64,000 nucleotides of DNA from Armigeres subalbatus (GCF_024139115.2 NC_085141.1:133857822-133921821); one strand, 5' to 3'; positions 35,001 to 50,000 are shown, counted from the first letter of the stretch. The notes: generated by a model from the letters alone, not told the origin. Numbers and translations: made by a program.

Positions 35001-38000
35001 TCCTGGAGAAATTTAAAAAGAAAATACTGAATGAAATTTTGAAGGAAATCCTGGAGAAATTTTCAAAGAAATTCCTGGATGAATTTCTGACGGAATTCCT
35101 GGAGAAATTTCCGAGGGAAATGAAGGAAAAATTTCTAAAAGAATTCCTGAATTATTTCCTGAAGGAATAATCGAAAAAACTCTAGAGAAATTCTTAAAGG
35201 GATTTCCGAAAGATTTCCCAGTATTCCTGGTGGAATTTTCTATGAATTTCAGGAAGAATTTCCGAAGAAACTACTGAAGGAATTTTCAAATAAATTGCAA
35301 AAAAAAGGAATTTTCAAAGGATCTCCTGGAGGAATTTCCGGAAAAAAATCCTAGAGAAAATTCTGAAGGAATTTCCGATGGAATTCCAGGGGGAATTTCC
35401 GAAGTAATTCCTGCAAGAATTTCCAAAGTCATACTCCGAAGGAAATTCTAAAACAATTTTCAACGGAATTCCTTAAGAAACTTCCGGGGGAATTCCTGGA
35501 GAAATTTCCGGAGGAAATGCTGGAGGTACTTGCGGAGGAACGTCTGGAGAAACTTTTTTGGAGGAACTTCCAGAGGAACTTCCGAAGGAATTCCTGGAGG
35601 AACTTCCGAAGAAATTCCCGGAGGAACTTCCGGAGGAATTCCCGGAGGAACTTCCGGAGGAATTCCCGGAGGAACTTCCGGAGGACTTCCTGGAGGAACT
35701 TTTGGATTTATTCCGATCTCCCAGAGTAAATCCTGGAAAAACTGTGGATATCCTGAAGGAGCTTCCGGAGAAATTGCTAGATGACTTCCGGAGGAATTTC
35801 TGGAGCAACTTCCGGAGGAATTCCTGGACGAATTTAGGAGGAAATCTTGGAGGAACTTCCGAAAGAATTACTAAAGGAACTTTAGGAGGAATTCCTAAAG
35901 GATCTTTGGAAGGAATTCCTGAAGGAACTTGCGAAGGAATTCCTAAAGGAACTTCCGGAGGAATTCCTGGAGGAACTTCCGGAGGAATTCCTGGAGAAAC
36001 TTCCGGAGGAATTCCTGGAGGAACTTCCGGAGGAATTCCTGGAGGAACTTCCGGAGGAATTCCTGAAGGAACTTCCGGAGGAATTCCTGGAGGAACTTCC
36101 GGAGGAACTTCCGGAGGAATTCCTGGAGGAACTTCCGGAGGAATTCCTGGAGGAACATCCGGAGGAATTCCTGGAGGAACTTCCGGAGGAATTCCTGGAG
36201 GAACATCCGGAGGAATTCCTGGAGGAACTTCCGGAGGAATTCCTGGAGGAACTTCCGGAGGAATTCCTGGAGGAACTTCCGGAGGAATTCCTGGAGGAAC
36301 TTCCGGAGGAATTCCTGGAGGAACTTCCGGAGGAATTCCTGGAGGAACTTCCGGAGGAATTCCTGGAGGAACTTCCGGAGAAATTCCTGGAGGAATTCTT
36401 GGAGGATTTTCTGGAGGAACTTCCGCTGGAATTCCTAGAGGAACTTCCGCAGGAATACCTGGAGGAACTTCCGGAGGAATTCTTGGAGGATTTTCCGGAG
36501 GAATTGCTGGAGGAACTTCCGAAGGAATTACTAAAGGAACTTCAGAAGGAATTTCTAAAGGAACTTTGGAAAGAATTCCTGAAGGAATTTGCGAAGAGAT
36601 TCCTAAAGGAACTTCTGGAGTTATTCCGAACTTCCGGAGTAAATCCTGGTGGATATCCGGAGAAATTCCTCCGGTGGAACCTGGAATTTGCTATGGAGAA
36701 ATTTTCGGTGGAATATCTGGAAGAATTTTCGAATCCTTCAAGGAATTTCTGTAAGAATTCCTGGAGGAATTTTCGAAGGATTTCCTGGAGGATTTTGTGT
36801 TTTAAATTAGTGGAGGAATTTCCGAAGAAGGATTTACCAGAGCATTTCCGATGTTCTTCCGTCGAGGAACATCTCAAGAGTAATTTCCGAAGGAATTCAT
36901 GGAGGGTTTCCGAATCCATGGAGGAACCTTCGAAGGAATCTTCGATGTTATAAGCTCTCAAAACCTGTCTGTAGTATTGTCGTATGGTGCATTGTCCACT
37001 AGAAGAACTAGGGAATATGTAAACGGACCATTACGAAAAGTTTTTCAAGTACAACACGCAAAGGCGCATAGACGACTGTCGCCGCTATCCGCACGGCTAC
37101 GAATCCCCTATTCGGTGTGTTGAAAGATTCGCAAATTATTCTACCAAGAATTTCTATATAATCCTGCAACAGCTTCTTAAATCATCTTGTGAATTCTCAA
37201 GGGGTCATTCTTTTCCATAAAAATCCTGGCAAAGGTATTTAAATAATTTAGACAAAAAAAATCAGTTAAATTCTACAAAATTATATGAAAATCCGGCAAA
37301 AGATTCACGAAGCATCCTGTGAAAAATTTGAGCAGAATCCCGCGTAAAATTATTGAACAATCGAGCAAAAAGTTCGCTTAGAACGCTTCAAATGATTCTC
37401 ATGAATTGCATAATAATGCTGTGAAAAGTTCTGTAAAATATATGCTTGCATGGAAGGTCAAATAATTTCTCAAATAGCAAAAAAAAATGACGCCCTGGAC
37501 AATGACATGGACGAACTCAAAAAAACAATCAATTTCGTCGACAAAGCAAACCTGACAAACGAAATATTATTTAAAAAATCACAAAAAATACGATCAGCAA
37601 CAAACGCTGAACCAACCACACAAACAAAGATACAGAATCGATAAATTTCACCCCAACTCAACAGTACCAAGCAGCGCAGAACAAAACTTCCTGATAGACC
37701 CAGCAACAGAAGTGCAGCTCGAACAAAACTTCAAACATGGGAGGCTCAAGTACGAAGGGGGAAAACTCCGCACACACCCACGGAAACCAACTAGTAACTG
37801 TGATCCAAACACAGGACGTCCACTCAGCAGAACACAAGGAACATCAATCATTACTGCTCATTGTGATCGTGCTACAGATTATCATCATACTTATAATGAC
37901 TGTTGGGTGGTAGTAGTAAAAACCTCAATTTTGTTAATTAACCAATCCGTTGGCGAATATATGGGTTTATTACAAAATTCCTGCAGTGCAAAAATAATTT

Positions 38001-41000
38001 TAGTTACATATAAAAAAAAAAGGATGCATGCTTATAATTTACGTTAGTGGATACTACCACTCAACGGTGATTATTTTAATTTTTCGTAGTCGTACTGTGC
38101 GTCGTTCTAATTGTAGTCTAGTCTTAAGTTTATGTAAGTATTTAATTTCATTGAGGTTTTCTTATTCCATTCTCACCTCTACTCGACTCGAGCCTCAACT
38201 GTTCCTATAAAGAGGTTCGACGACTGTTACCACCTAAGAAGAATCCGTAACCTGTTTAGCGACTTTAGGATTCACAGATTAGTTTTAGTCTTGTAATTTT
38301 GTCTTAGTCACATACTTATATTAATCAATTGCAATATTAATGCATATTTGCCACAGGAAAACCACCTAAACGCACTTGGCAGTAATCGTAGTTTTAGTTA
38401 GGATAAGCAACCTCCTAGATTTACGGTTTAGCTCTATAAGTATATGATAAGTTTTACACTAGTAGTTCGTAAATAGTTTTAAGCACATACTTTTAAGATA
38501 TAATTCATTCAAATAGGTAGTTCGTAAGTACTTTTAAGATATAATTCAATTAGATATGTAGTTCAATTTTAGCATTCCGCACTTTTGATGCACTACCGTT
38601 CTACAGACGAAGGTCAGACCACACAATAGACGCGGTTGTTTACTTGTCTGACCTTCTCTTGATCGCTAGATCTCGCACGATCCTCCGAACGTGCGTTGGG
38701 TGTAGAGTCGATGAATTCCAAATTCATGTCGACTTTGCGGGGCGCGTGGGGCTTGATGCTCTCGTCAAAGTAGCGCCGTCAACAATGACGATCAAGATGA
38801 TTTACAAAATTATGCGGAAACGATGGATGGAAAAAAGAATAAAGGCTGCCCGATCCATGTATAATGAAATGTAATTCCTTAGGTTAAGGCGTGAGTCAAA
38901 TGACTATAGGTTAGGGTTCACGTTAATAAATGAACAACAACAACAACCGTAACTTGGGAGGGGAAGGAAGTGTTGATGTAATCCTTACTTAATGAGAGGC
39001 CCTCGACTCAGCGACACTCTTATCATAAGTACCACGGAGTTGGATATTGGGAAAGGTATTCGTTGGGTCAGGATTTGCCTGTAGCTGACAATGCGACCGT
39101 GGTAGATCTTACACCGTAACACACCACGCAAAGGTGGCTACCCAGAGTTACGGGGGAGCTGTGTGAAGCGTGGAAGATAATTATAAAATATCACCAAAAA
39201 ACAAACCAATGCTACCTTAAAAAAAATTGTGCTTACCGTAACGTTAAGCTTTCTAGCTTCGTGACTGTCCTGCACCACGCCATTCGACACACTAGACGAT
39301 ATCGGGTTCTCTTCCTGACTGTCGATTCTCAGCATTTTTCGCAACATATCGGAAGGGTCTACCACCGGATTTTCGGTGGATTTCTCTTGTGTTGGAACAA
39401 CCTCAGCATTTCTGTGTGATGAAGGTGAAACTGGTTGTGCAATAGTATTTTGCGACAAAAAGCTTTTAATGTCGCGATCGTCAAATGTGGACGGTACTTG
39501 CGATGATTCCCTAAGCTTACTCCAAAGTTTTTCGAAATCACAGTTTGTTTGAGATTTGAGATCGTTAACTACAGTTTCCTCCAACGGTTTCCTATTGGCT
39601 AAGATGAAAGCTTTGTTTGGATTTTTCTTCTCAATTCGTTCGTTGAGACGTTTTTTAATGGATTCTGCAGTCGGAGTTGGTTTTGGTGCATGTACACGAA
39701 CCAGTTCATGTTTTCTCTGATGTTGCTGCAGCTGATTATTTCGGTTGACGAATTCTTCTGCCGGAAGAATGATCGGTTGGTCGGCATCTACCTGCTTGTA
39801 CTCCAAGTCAGACGTTCCGAATGAAATATTCAGTACAGCTCCTTCGGCAAGTCGTACGACACGGTTCGCCGTGGCAGTAATACCGAATACCTGAACGCCA
39901 TTTGGGAATTCTTTATCGAACAGTATGTCGAAATATTTGTCTCCCTTGGAAAGAACGCTCTCCTGTCGAACCGGATTTGGATCTTTTGCGAGGTGTATTC
40001 CGATGATTGTACCTCGATATCCGAGTGGAACGACTTCAGAATCGCGGGCAACAATTACACGATCAAGAAGTTCGTAATTTGCTTGTTGGTCAATTTTTTT
40101 CGCCTGTTTCATTCCTGGTTTGTATAGATCTTTCGGGTGAATGAACATTGTTTGAATGATAGGTGACTTGGTTCTTTGTTCATTAACTATCTGAACTAAT
40201 TCTTCAACGGCATTCGGCTCTAACATTTTTGTACCACATGATCGCTTCTCTGCTTTAGCATGCTCCTGGCCTTTGATCCATGCTACCAACTCTTTCAGCC
40301 TCACACTATCGTCTTTTTGTTCGCCGAAAATTTCGTCTTCAAACAGAATGTCACTTTTTCCAAAATGTTCCAGCTTCTCAAATAAAATGGGCATCTTTTC
40401 GTGATAACTTTTGATAAGGTCGACGGCTTTCTCGGAAAACAACCACGTTTTATTAACCTTTCGGGTGTATCCAACCGTTTCCACATCTTGACTAACCATT
40501 CGCAACTGCAGCCCGATGTTCATTTTACCACCCTCATCCACGTTGACCGAGCGTCTCGCTCCTTTCAACATATAAATAGTCGACGAAAGCCTGCTCAAAA
40601 GGTTGGCAGATATTCCGATCATTGAGGCCGCATCTTGCAAGGTCAAATAGTGACTCTTGGCTTCATCATTGATGGCCGCGATCTGATCCAAGTTGGGTTC
40701 TTCGTATATCTCAAACCTTGTCTTGATGCGTTTCTGACCCGCGGTAACCTCGATTACGTTACCCATGCTTCCATACCACTGGGTGGCACGCAAAAACACC
40801 AAACAATTTTCAGGGAACATTTCTCGAATTTCTTGATAAGGTTTCAAAGTTTTCAAAGCTTCCTGCAAATTAGTGACGACCGCTTGGACGGGATAAATCG
40901 TTTGCCCGATGTTCCACAGCTTGTGTAGCACGTAGCGATCATCTTTAAGTACATATTCGCTTCCTATGCATACTTTCACATGCACCGTTTGATCTATGCA

Positions 41001-44000
41001 GCCTAAGTCAATTGCCAACCGGTTGTTGTGACTGAAAAAGAAAGGAACTAATGAGATTGATTTCTGTGACAATTCATACGATTGAATTACAAATCTCATC
41101 AGAAATATTCTAAATTTACGAAAATGTTTATGTTTTTGCATTGTAATGTAGAAAAAAAGATCGATTTGGGGTAGCCTCCCTTACTTCTGATACCTTCCTT
41201 TATTAGTTAGTCGTATCAAACCAATTGACTTGATTTTTTGTACATACCTACACTGCCGTGAATCGCAAGTCAGTCCCATTTGTATATGGATTCCATCTAC
41301 AGATGGGACTGACTTGCGATTCACGGCAGTAACAGATACATGGATGCACTAAAAATTAAGTAAGCAATTCGTTTAAAAAATCAGATAAAATCGCCTTGAA
41401 ATTGTTGTATTACAGTTTTAACCACTAATTAACCCTCTCCCACCCATGGTGTCTGTGGTGCACCATCAAATTTTGCACCTTCTAACCTTCATCGAATTGT
41501 TTCAACAACAAAAAGGAATATTGGACACATCTTTATGGTTCCATTAGACTGGAAATATAATCAATTTTGAGTACAAATAGTGAAACTATTGAAAACAATC
41601 AATTAACTATTGATTTACAATCAAAAACTTTTTTTTTCGCTTTCCACTAATTTTGGATATGCCAAATAACTTTTGTTCTAGCATTTTTCTCAAAGATGAT
41701 TCCTTCCTATTGAAATCTTTGAAAAAAGTCGTGGGCGGGAAAGGGTAGTGCTCCAAATACTCACTGTTCGGCGATAGCTTTGCTACAGGTGCTGAAAAAT
41801 TTGTCATTGTTTCCCTGAGGCTCGCGATCCATCTCAAATATCTGCTTCGCATCGGTCACCTTAACTACCTTAGCCTCAGTGAGATGCGGCCAGCTAACGT
41901 AGACAATACGGCCAAGTAGTTCGCGCGCCCATGCTTCCGTTGTTTTCTTAGAGTCTTCCAGGGGGCGATCAATAACCACCACCATGCTTGGATTTCGGCT
42001 GGGGAAGTTGAACACCTTCACTCGCACTTCCTTGAGGATTCCCTGTGAAAACGAACAAATCGTTAAAACATGTGAGTAACTGAAGACGGCCGAAAGGTCG
42101 AGGTCGAAATACGTACAAATAGACATGTGAGTAAGTTCAATTTATAAAATATATTCAAAATCTAAGTTTGTTTAATAATAAATAGTTTTTTCCATTACTT
42201 TGCGTTTTTGCTATTTATTTATCATCAGACTAAGGCCGAAGGCCTGTGCTGCACATAAAAGACTTCTCCATTCAGCTCGATCCATGGCTGCACTTCGCCA
42301 AATAACCAAATAACTGGACGGACTTCGTGAAAATCGTACCACTCGTGTCAATCCCTGCCCTTCGTATTACTCCCTCCAAAGCGATGTTGAATAGCAGACA
42401 CGAAAGACCATCACCTTGCCGTAACCCTCTACGCGTTTCGAAGGGACTCGAGAATGCCCCTGAAACTCGAACTAAGCACATCACCCGAGCCATCGTCGCC
42501 TTGATCAACCGTATCAGTTTATCCGGAAATCCGTTTTCGTGCATTAGCTGCCATAGCTGGTCCCGATCGATTGTATCATATGCGGCTTTGAAGTCGATAA
42601 ATAGATGATGTGTGGGCACGTTGTATTCGCGGCATTTCTGCAATACCTGACGTATGGCGAACACCTGGTCTGTGGTAGAGCGTTCACCCATAAATCCCGC
42701 CTGGTACTGCCCCACGAACTCTCTGGCAATTGGTGTTAGTCTACGGCATAAAATATGGGAGAGTACCTTGTAGGCGGCGTTCAGCAATGTGATTGCGCGG
42801 TAGTTGCTACAATCCAGCTTATCGCCCTTTTTGTAGATGGGACACACGACACCTTCCATCCACTCCTGCGGCAGAACCTCATCCTCCCAAACCTTGGTAA
42901 TCACCCAGTGCAGCGCTCGAGCCAGTGCTTCACCACCGTGTTTAAACAGCTCTCCTGGTAGTTGGTCAACTCCAGAGGCTTTGTTGTTTTTCAGCCGGCC
43001 GATCTCCTCCTGGATTTCCTGGAGATTCGGAGCCGGAAGTCGCATGTCCTGCGCGCGTGCTCCTAGGTTCATTACCATACCGCCACCGTTGTCTGCCATT
43101 TCGCCATTCAGGTGCTCTTCGTAGTGCTGCCGCCACCTTTGGATCACCTCACGCTCGTTCGTAAGAAGGTTCCCGTTTATGTCCTTGCACATATCGGGCT
43201 GTGGCACGTGGCCCTTACGTGAACGGTTAAACTTCTCATAGAACTTTCGTGCGTTATTAGCGCGGTACAGTTCCTCCGTCTCTTCACGGTCTCGATCTTC
43301 CTGCTGGCGCTTTTTCCTCCGGAAAATCGAGTTTTGTCTGTTCCGCGCCCGTTTGTATCGTGCCTCGTTCGCCCTCGTGCGGTGTTGCAGCTATCTCGCC
43401 CATGCTGCATTCTTCTCCTCAACTAACTGCTCACATTCGCCGTCATACTAGTCGTTTCTCTGATCCGGAGCCACCGTGCCTAGTGCAGCGGTTGCGGTGC
43501 TTCCAATGGCGGATCGAATATCTCTCCAGCCATCTTCAAGAGATGCTGCGCCTAGCTGCTCTTCCGTTGGGAGTGCCACTTCCAGCTGCTGAGCGTAGTC
43601 TTGGGCTAGTCTACCGTCTTGTAGCCGCCCAATGTTAAGCAGCGGCGGACGACTCCGACGCGTGTTGATCACCGTCGAGAGTTTTGAGCGCAGACATACT
43701 GCGACGAGGTAGTGGTCGGATTCAATATTCGCACTGCGGTAAGTGCGTACGTTCGTGATGTCGGAGAAGAATTTACCGTCGATTAGAACGTGGTCGATTT
43801 GGTTTTCCGTTACTTGTTTAGGTGATTTCCATGTGGCCTTGTGGATATTCTTGCGGGGGAAGAAAGTGCTTCGGACTACCATTCCGCGGGAGGCTGCAAA
43901 GTTTATGCATCGTTGGCCATTGTCATTCGATACGGTATGCAGACTATCCGGTCCGATGACCGGTCTATACATTTCCTCCCTTCCTACCTGAGCGTTCATG

Positions 44001-47000
44001 TCACCGATGACGATTTTGACGTCTCGCAGTGGGCTTCCATCGTATGTCTGCTCCAGCTGCACATAGAACGCTTCTTTCTCGTCGTCGTATCTCCCTTCGT
44101 GTGGGCAGTGCACGTTGATGATGCTATAGTTTAAGAAACGGCCTTTTATCCTCAGCTTGCACATCCTTGCGTTGATTGGCTGCCACCCAATCACACGTTG
44201 GCGCATCTTTCCCAGCACTATGAAGCCGGTTCCCAGCTCGTTGGTGGTGCCACAGCTTTGGTAGAAGGTAGCCGCTCGATGCCCGCTTTTCCACACTTTC
44301 TGTCCTGTACAGCAGATTTCCTGCAGCGCTACGACATCGAAGTTGCGGGGATGTAATTCATCGTAGATTATCCTGTCGCAACCTGCGAAGCCTAGCGACT
44401 TGCAGTTCCATGTTCCAAGCTTCCAATCGTGATCCTTTATTCGTCGCCTAGGTCGTTGCCGATTGTATCGAGTCGTATTATCTTCTATGTCGTTCCTTCC
44501 TGTCTCGTCGGAGGGCCGTCGTGTCAGGGCTGTTTAGCGTCCCACCTAACACCAGGACTTGGGCTTGTGCGCTTTGAGCGGCACACGGTCGCTTTGGCGG
44601 AGCCTACTTGCGGATACATGCAGCTTTTTATAGAGGTTTAACAGGGCCCACTGTCAAACCCCACCACATCCTAGGCAGGCACCACAACTCGCAGATGGCC
44701 TGGGGAGGGATCGTCAAGCCCTTGGACATAGTCCCTGCTGCGTTTTTGCGTTTCTCGTATAAATAATTATTTGCGAGCGTCTTAGGGGAACATTTTACAC
44801 GGTTTAAACGACTGTTGTTTCCCTTTTACTTACACGAAATATTTTTTGGTATCAATACAGATACGCATTTCGTCCTCTATTTGAGGACTTCTTCATAGTC
44901 GATAACAGCGATAACAACACACTGAAGAAGTCCTCGTCCTCAAGGGGAGGACGAAATGCGTATCTGTATTGATACCAAAAAACTAATTAGTGGAAGTAAA
45001 AGGAAGACAACAGTCGTTTAAATCGTTTCTCGTATACCGTGACCTGCCCTAATTCCGCGCATCGCCTAATACCGTGGTTTTCATCAAAAAATCAGAACCT
45101 GGCTATCATGGACATCGTATTATTTGATGAAATGTTCAAATATATAATGTTTGAACATTTCACCAAATAATGTGATGTCCATGATAGCAAAGTTCTGATT
45201 TTTTATGAAAACCACGGTATTAGGCGATGCGCGGAATTAGGACAGGTCACGGTACTAAGTATACGTAAAGGGGGGATGGGGGAATGCCCCTACTACCAGC
45301 GGCTATTGCAATGAACGCTTTCGTGCATTGCGCCAACTTCGTCTTCGGGTTGCAGAAGTTATCCGACAGGTCCGGTGGTGGATGACGTCCACACTGGCGG
45401 TGCACTTTCTTCTTCTTTTTTCAGCAGGTTGGTTGTTCGAGTAACGATGTTGGTCCGACGATTCCGGTTGGCAGAAGACTTCCGGTTCATCGGCGCACCG
45501 ACTACCGTAAAACTGCTAACAGCGCTGGATTCCCCTCCGAACCGACGTTTATTAGCTGGTCCCATCTTCTTCTACGCTGTAGCTCTCGACAGTATTTGTG
45601 TCACGACTATGCTTACCGTATTCCACGTACCTTCATTGTGACACATTTGCTCTGCGATGTTGTCGGTAGTTATGGCAGGCATTCCTCTACGTCCTTCCGC
45701 AAACCTCGCGCATTCGAATACCACGTACCCTGGAGTCTCGTCTACGTTGATACACCCCGGGCAGAATGGCGATAACGCATGGCCACACCGGTGTAGAGTA
45801 GATATTATATTGGCGGAAACAGCCATGTTCGGACAGGAACTGTGTAAGGTAAAAGTTCACCTCTCCGTGCTCCCTGTTCACCCACATCGACACATTGGGG
45901 ATTAGCCGGTTAGTTCGCCTTCTATTATCCGCCTTGTCCCACTCCTGCTGCCACTTCAGCATAGAGTCCAGTCTCACCGTCTTCCTCACATTTCTGATAC
46001 CTCTCCGTTTGTAATGCTTTGATATCCTCTGCTAGAGTTATGAAGATAGGAATCATCCCTGCGATCACGTGAACAGCTTCCGACGAAATGATTCCGTACG
46101 CAGTCGCGACTTGGATGACCATTAGACAAAACACGCTGTTCAACTTCCCGCGGTTACTTTTCGTATTGAGCTCCCCAGGCAGAAACTCCATACCTCAGCA
46201 TCGAGGATGATATTGTCGCCAGAAGTCGCCTACTGCTGCCTTTCTGGCCGCCGACGCTCGGCATGATTCTTGCTAGCGCACTGATTATTTTAGACGTCTC
46301 AGGGTTGTAAATATTCGATCAGCACTAGATGGAGGTGATGTTTTTTTATTTTATTTTTTTTTATTTTCTTCCTTAAAAACTTCTTCTTCTTTGGTGAGCC
46401 ATCTGCGGATGACAGCTCAAGTTGAGGGCCAGTCCAAGATTTTTTTATGTACAGGTTATCCGACTTCGTCAGTAGATGGGAATAACCAGCGCGGGGGGGA
46501 AACATACATTTTCAGTGCAAAACGTAAACAAACGAGCATAAATTCCATACAAAAATCCAAGATGGCTGAGTTGGGGATATTGACAAGTCGGATAACCTGT
46601 ACATAAAAAAAATCTTGGGCCAGTCACTGTTGACTATATACCCTTTACTTGAAAGCGATCTCAAATTCCCGAAGAGGGAGAGGAGTGAACAACAGAACTC
46701 ACATCACCCAATGAGCCACGAATATGAAATTCGCCACAGTAAAATGTACACATTCGCCTAGCAAATGACAAAAAAATACCACGCAGGGTTTGAATCCAAA
46801 GGAGAATGAGAGAATCTCACACTTATCATGTCTGTATACACTCTCGATAGGTACCATACCGTGACTCGTGAGAGACGTTTTTCGGTAGCTGTTACGATAA
46901 TCGACGATAATGAACTGATTCGGGGGGCTACAACTCATGATAAATTTCTTTCAATAAGCCCCAATTGCGGGGGGCCAGGATGTTATCGATCATTTAGTAA

Positions 47001-50000
47001 TTTGCGTTCGATCATTTAGTAGTTTGTCAATAACTCATTCCAAAAGCTGAATTTCAAAATGTTTTGTATGGTGGACTTCTAGTGCGAAGGTTTTTCTACA
47101 ACTTTGCCTAATGGTTCGTTGTTATAATTTAACTACCGCCATCGGGGGTGACAATGGGTCTGGGCGGTGAGAATGGGTCATCGCTCTCACCGGCAGTCTG
47201 GAGGTCGTAGAGCGAAATCGTTCAAAAAGGTTCCTTATATTTTAGTCTTCTTGCCCTAAGATACATTCAATCTATTCTACAAGCATTCTAAGTAGTTGAA
47301 ACAGTGACCCATTCTCACCCCCATTTGACCCATTGTCACCCCCGACGACGGTAATAGCGGAGTTATAACGGTACTTGCAGTAAGTTAAACTAAATGATTG
47401 GAATTTTGTTATCATTTAGTCTAAGTTACTAAAACTATAGCTATAACTCTGTTACGAGTGGAATTCAAACAACCAACCATTAGGCTGTGTGGTAGAAAAA
47501 CCTTCGCACTAGAAGTCCACCATACAACACATTTTGAAATTCAGCTTTTGGAATGAGTTATTGACAAACTACTAAATGATCGAACGCAAATTACTGAATG
47601 ATCGATAACATCATTGGCGGGGGGTACTGGTTCTGATGATGCATTTCAACTTGTTTTACACAGCTGTGCGAAAAAAATATGGTCCCCAACATGAAATGAG
47701 CGAGAACAAAGCGTTTTATCAAACCCCATCGGTGGGGGCCGCCTATCCGAATCAGTTTTTTTTCAACTTGTATACAAGTGCGATAGTTTTGTTTTCATGG
47801 CTTGCTATGATTCGAAGAGGTTTTTGCCTCTCTTTTATCGTTGTTCGTTATCTATTGAGAGCAATTTCTGCAAACCCTGATACCAAGATTTTTTTATGTA
47901 CAGGTTATCCGACTTCGTCAGTAGATGGGAATAACCAGCGCGGGAGGGAAACATACATTTCCAGTGCAAAACGTAAACAAACGAGCATAAATTCCATACA
48001 AAAATCCAAGATGGCTGAGTTGGGGATATTGACAAGTCGGATAACCTGTACATAAAAAAAATCTTGCCTGATACCACGCGTTTAAATGGGACACTCACAT
48101 TGGTGCGGTAACGCACGAGCTGAGCAGCCTGCCAGAACGACTTGTGTTGGGCTGAATGCTAAATTGAATGGGTGGTGCTGGAATGATTGTTTGGCTTCCC
48201 TACAGTCGCACTCACGACGGCGGCGATGAGATTGACCGGAGAATATGCTGAGATCCATGTTTTTCATCTCTGGCGTTAGTCATTCTGCTTCCAGAATCCC
48301 CTGTCCGAACATTGAAATCGCCTCCGATTATCGGTGAAAAAAAATGTATGTTTATGTTTTTATTGCTAGCAAAGCCGACTAATCCCCTTTCTCACCGGAA
48401 AGAGTTTTTCTTACAACACCGGTACTAAAATGGGTTTTAAAAAATACGTCGAAACCGCAAAAAAAAACTCGTTCCAACGTTTTTACGCAAAATTATGGAT
48501 TTACGCAATTTTAATTTAAGCTGTACGTTTCCCCCGTATAAAAATCGACTACAGTGTACAATCACTTTAAGATTAATTATACTTACATGATAATGAAGGT
48601 GTTTCATCGTCGGGAAGCCTTTGATGTATCCATCGAGAATAGCACCCTTCGATGGCCCAAGAACTAGCTTACTACTCGGCACTTTCAACTACAATTTACA
48701 AGACAATTGCAAGTTATATACATAATATTAAATCAACACATCTGAGCACTTTTTACCTCATCGCGATAAATTGCGGTCTCTTTCACCTTCAACGGTTCGA
48801 CATCGTCGAATCCATAGTTAGCCGGCAAAAGCTCTGTTCCATTGGCGTCGTACCGAAACAGCAGCATTGGCCCATGTACGTTCCGCTGTTTTTCCTCGTC
48901 CGTAAGAAATGCATCGCACGGTTCCATGGCTTTGAGTAGACGCTTTTCGTCGATAAATGGAATCAATACAACCGCCTCCCATGACTGTTGTTTGCCATTG
49001 AGATCGGTTTCGAACTGCTCCGGATAGTAGTCTACCACAGGACTGTCAGGATCGGTCATCAGTTTGTGATACGCACTTGGCAAATGATCTTTACTAGCCG
49101 TTGGAAGGACACTAAGAAGCTGCTGGAACGGAAGAAACGGTTTGCCCATTTCAAAATTGAGCCGCAGATGACTGAAGTTCGTCAGATCACTAATGAATGG
49201 GGCGTAGTGGTGAGGATAGAACCAGGCCCACGATGATACACCCCGATAGTAGTACAATAGTGTCCACTGGAGGGCACGGATGTAACATTCGGTTTGCTCG
49301 GCACGTGTTTCCCTGTGGAATAAAATTAGGTATAAATATTTGTACAAAATGTAACAACAGATAAATTTTACTCATTATAGTCCTCGTAGCCTAGTTTTGT
49401 GATGTAGTAGTTTCTTTTATAAGCCATGAATTCTTTTTCAAAGAACTTGGGATCATTCTCTATATCACCTGGTGATTCTTCTTCGTCTTCTTCGTCATCG
49501 AGGAACATATCTTCCGAAGCACTGATGAGCGCCGAAAGATCACAATCCATGCCTGTTTTGGCCTTAATGTCATCTATGTGCACATCAAATGCTTCCGTCT
49601 GGAAGGTCGTGAAAAGCATATTGATTTTCTCATTAGTTTTTTTAACGCGACTTATAAACCTTGATTATAGTCTATTCGAGCCTGATCACTTGATAGAGTT
49701 TCTTGATCCGAAACGTCACCGCAGAAAAAAATAGATGTGTGAACTTTGACCACAAAGATCCTTATCAAGTGATAAAATTCGTAGCTATACTTACATTATC
49801 ATGTGCTCTTTTATATTTAAAGTACTGCAAATCCGTGTAGTTTTTGTGGAAAATATCTCTATCGAATCGTGCCAGACGGTTCATCAGCGCTTCTAAACGC
49901 GGCATATTCAATATTCCTCCCTCATTTATGTACCCATCGAGGGTAGGCAAAATGTCCATGTAGGCTTGGAACAGAGTTGGCAATGCATTTTCATTGATAT

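Noticed and set aside
35558..36754. Long Gly/Ile/Pro/Thr/Ser-rich open frame as a gene
   Set aside because: It is a by-product of a 24-bp repeat whose unit has no stop in several frames and is open on the other strand too. No start context, splice sites or non-repeat domain.
39138..39236. Extension of XRN1 exon 7 into a hydrophobic C-terminus
   Set aside because: The sequence past 39237 begins with a strong GTAAGC donor, and exon 8 joins exactly in phase; a transmembrane end is not expected for XRN1.
41440..41480. Small palindrome GGTGTCTGTGGTGCACC as an operator
   Set aside because: Short imperfect hairpin in an intron; nothing supports a regulatory role.
49426..49734. Plus-strand Ser-rich open frame
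   Set aside because: Antisense shadow of the acidic segment in XRN1 exon 3.
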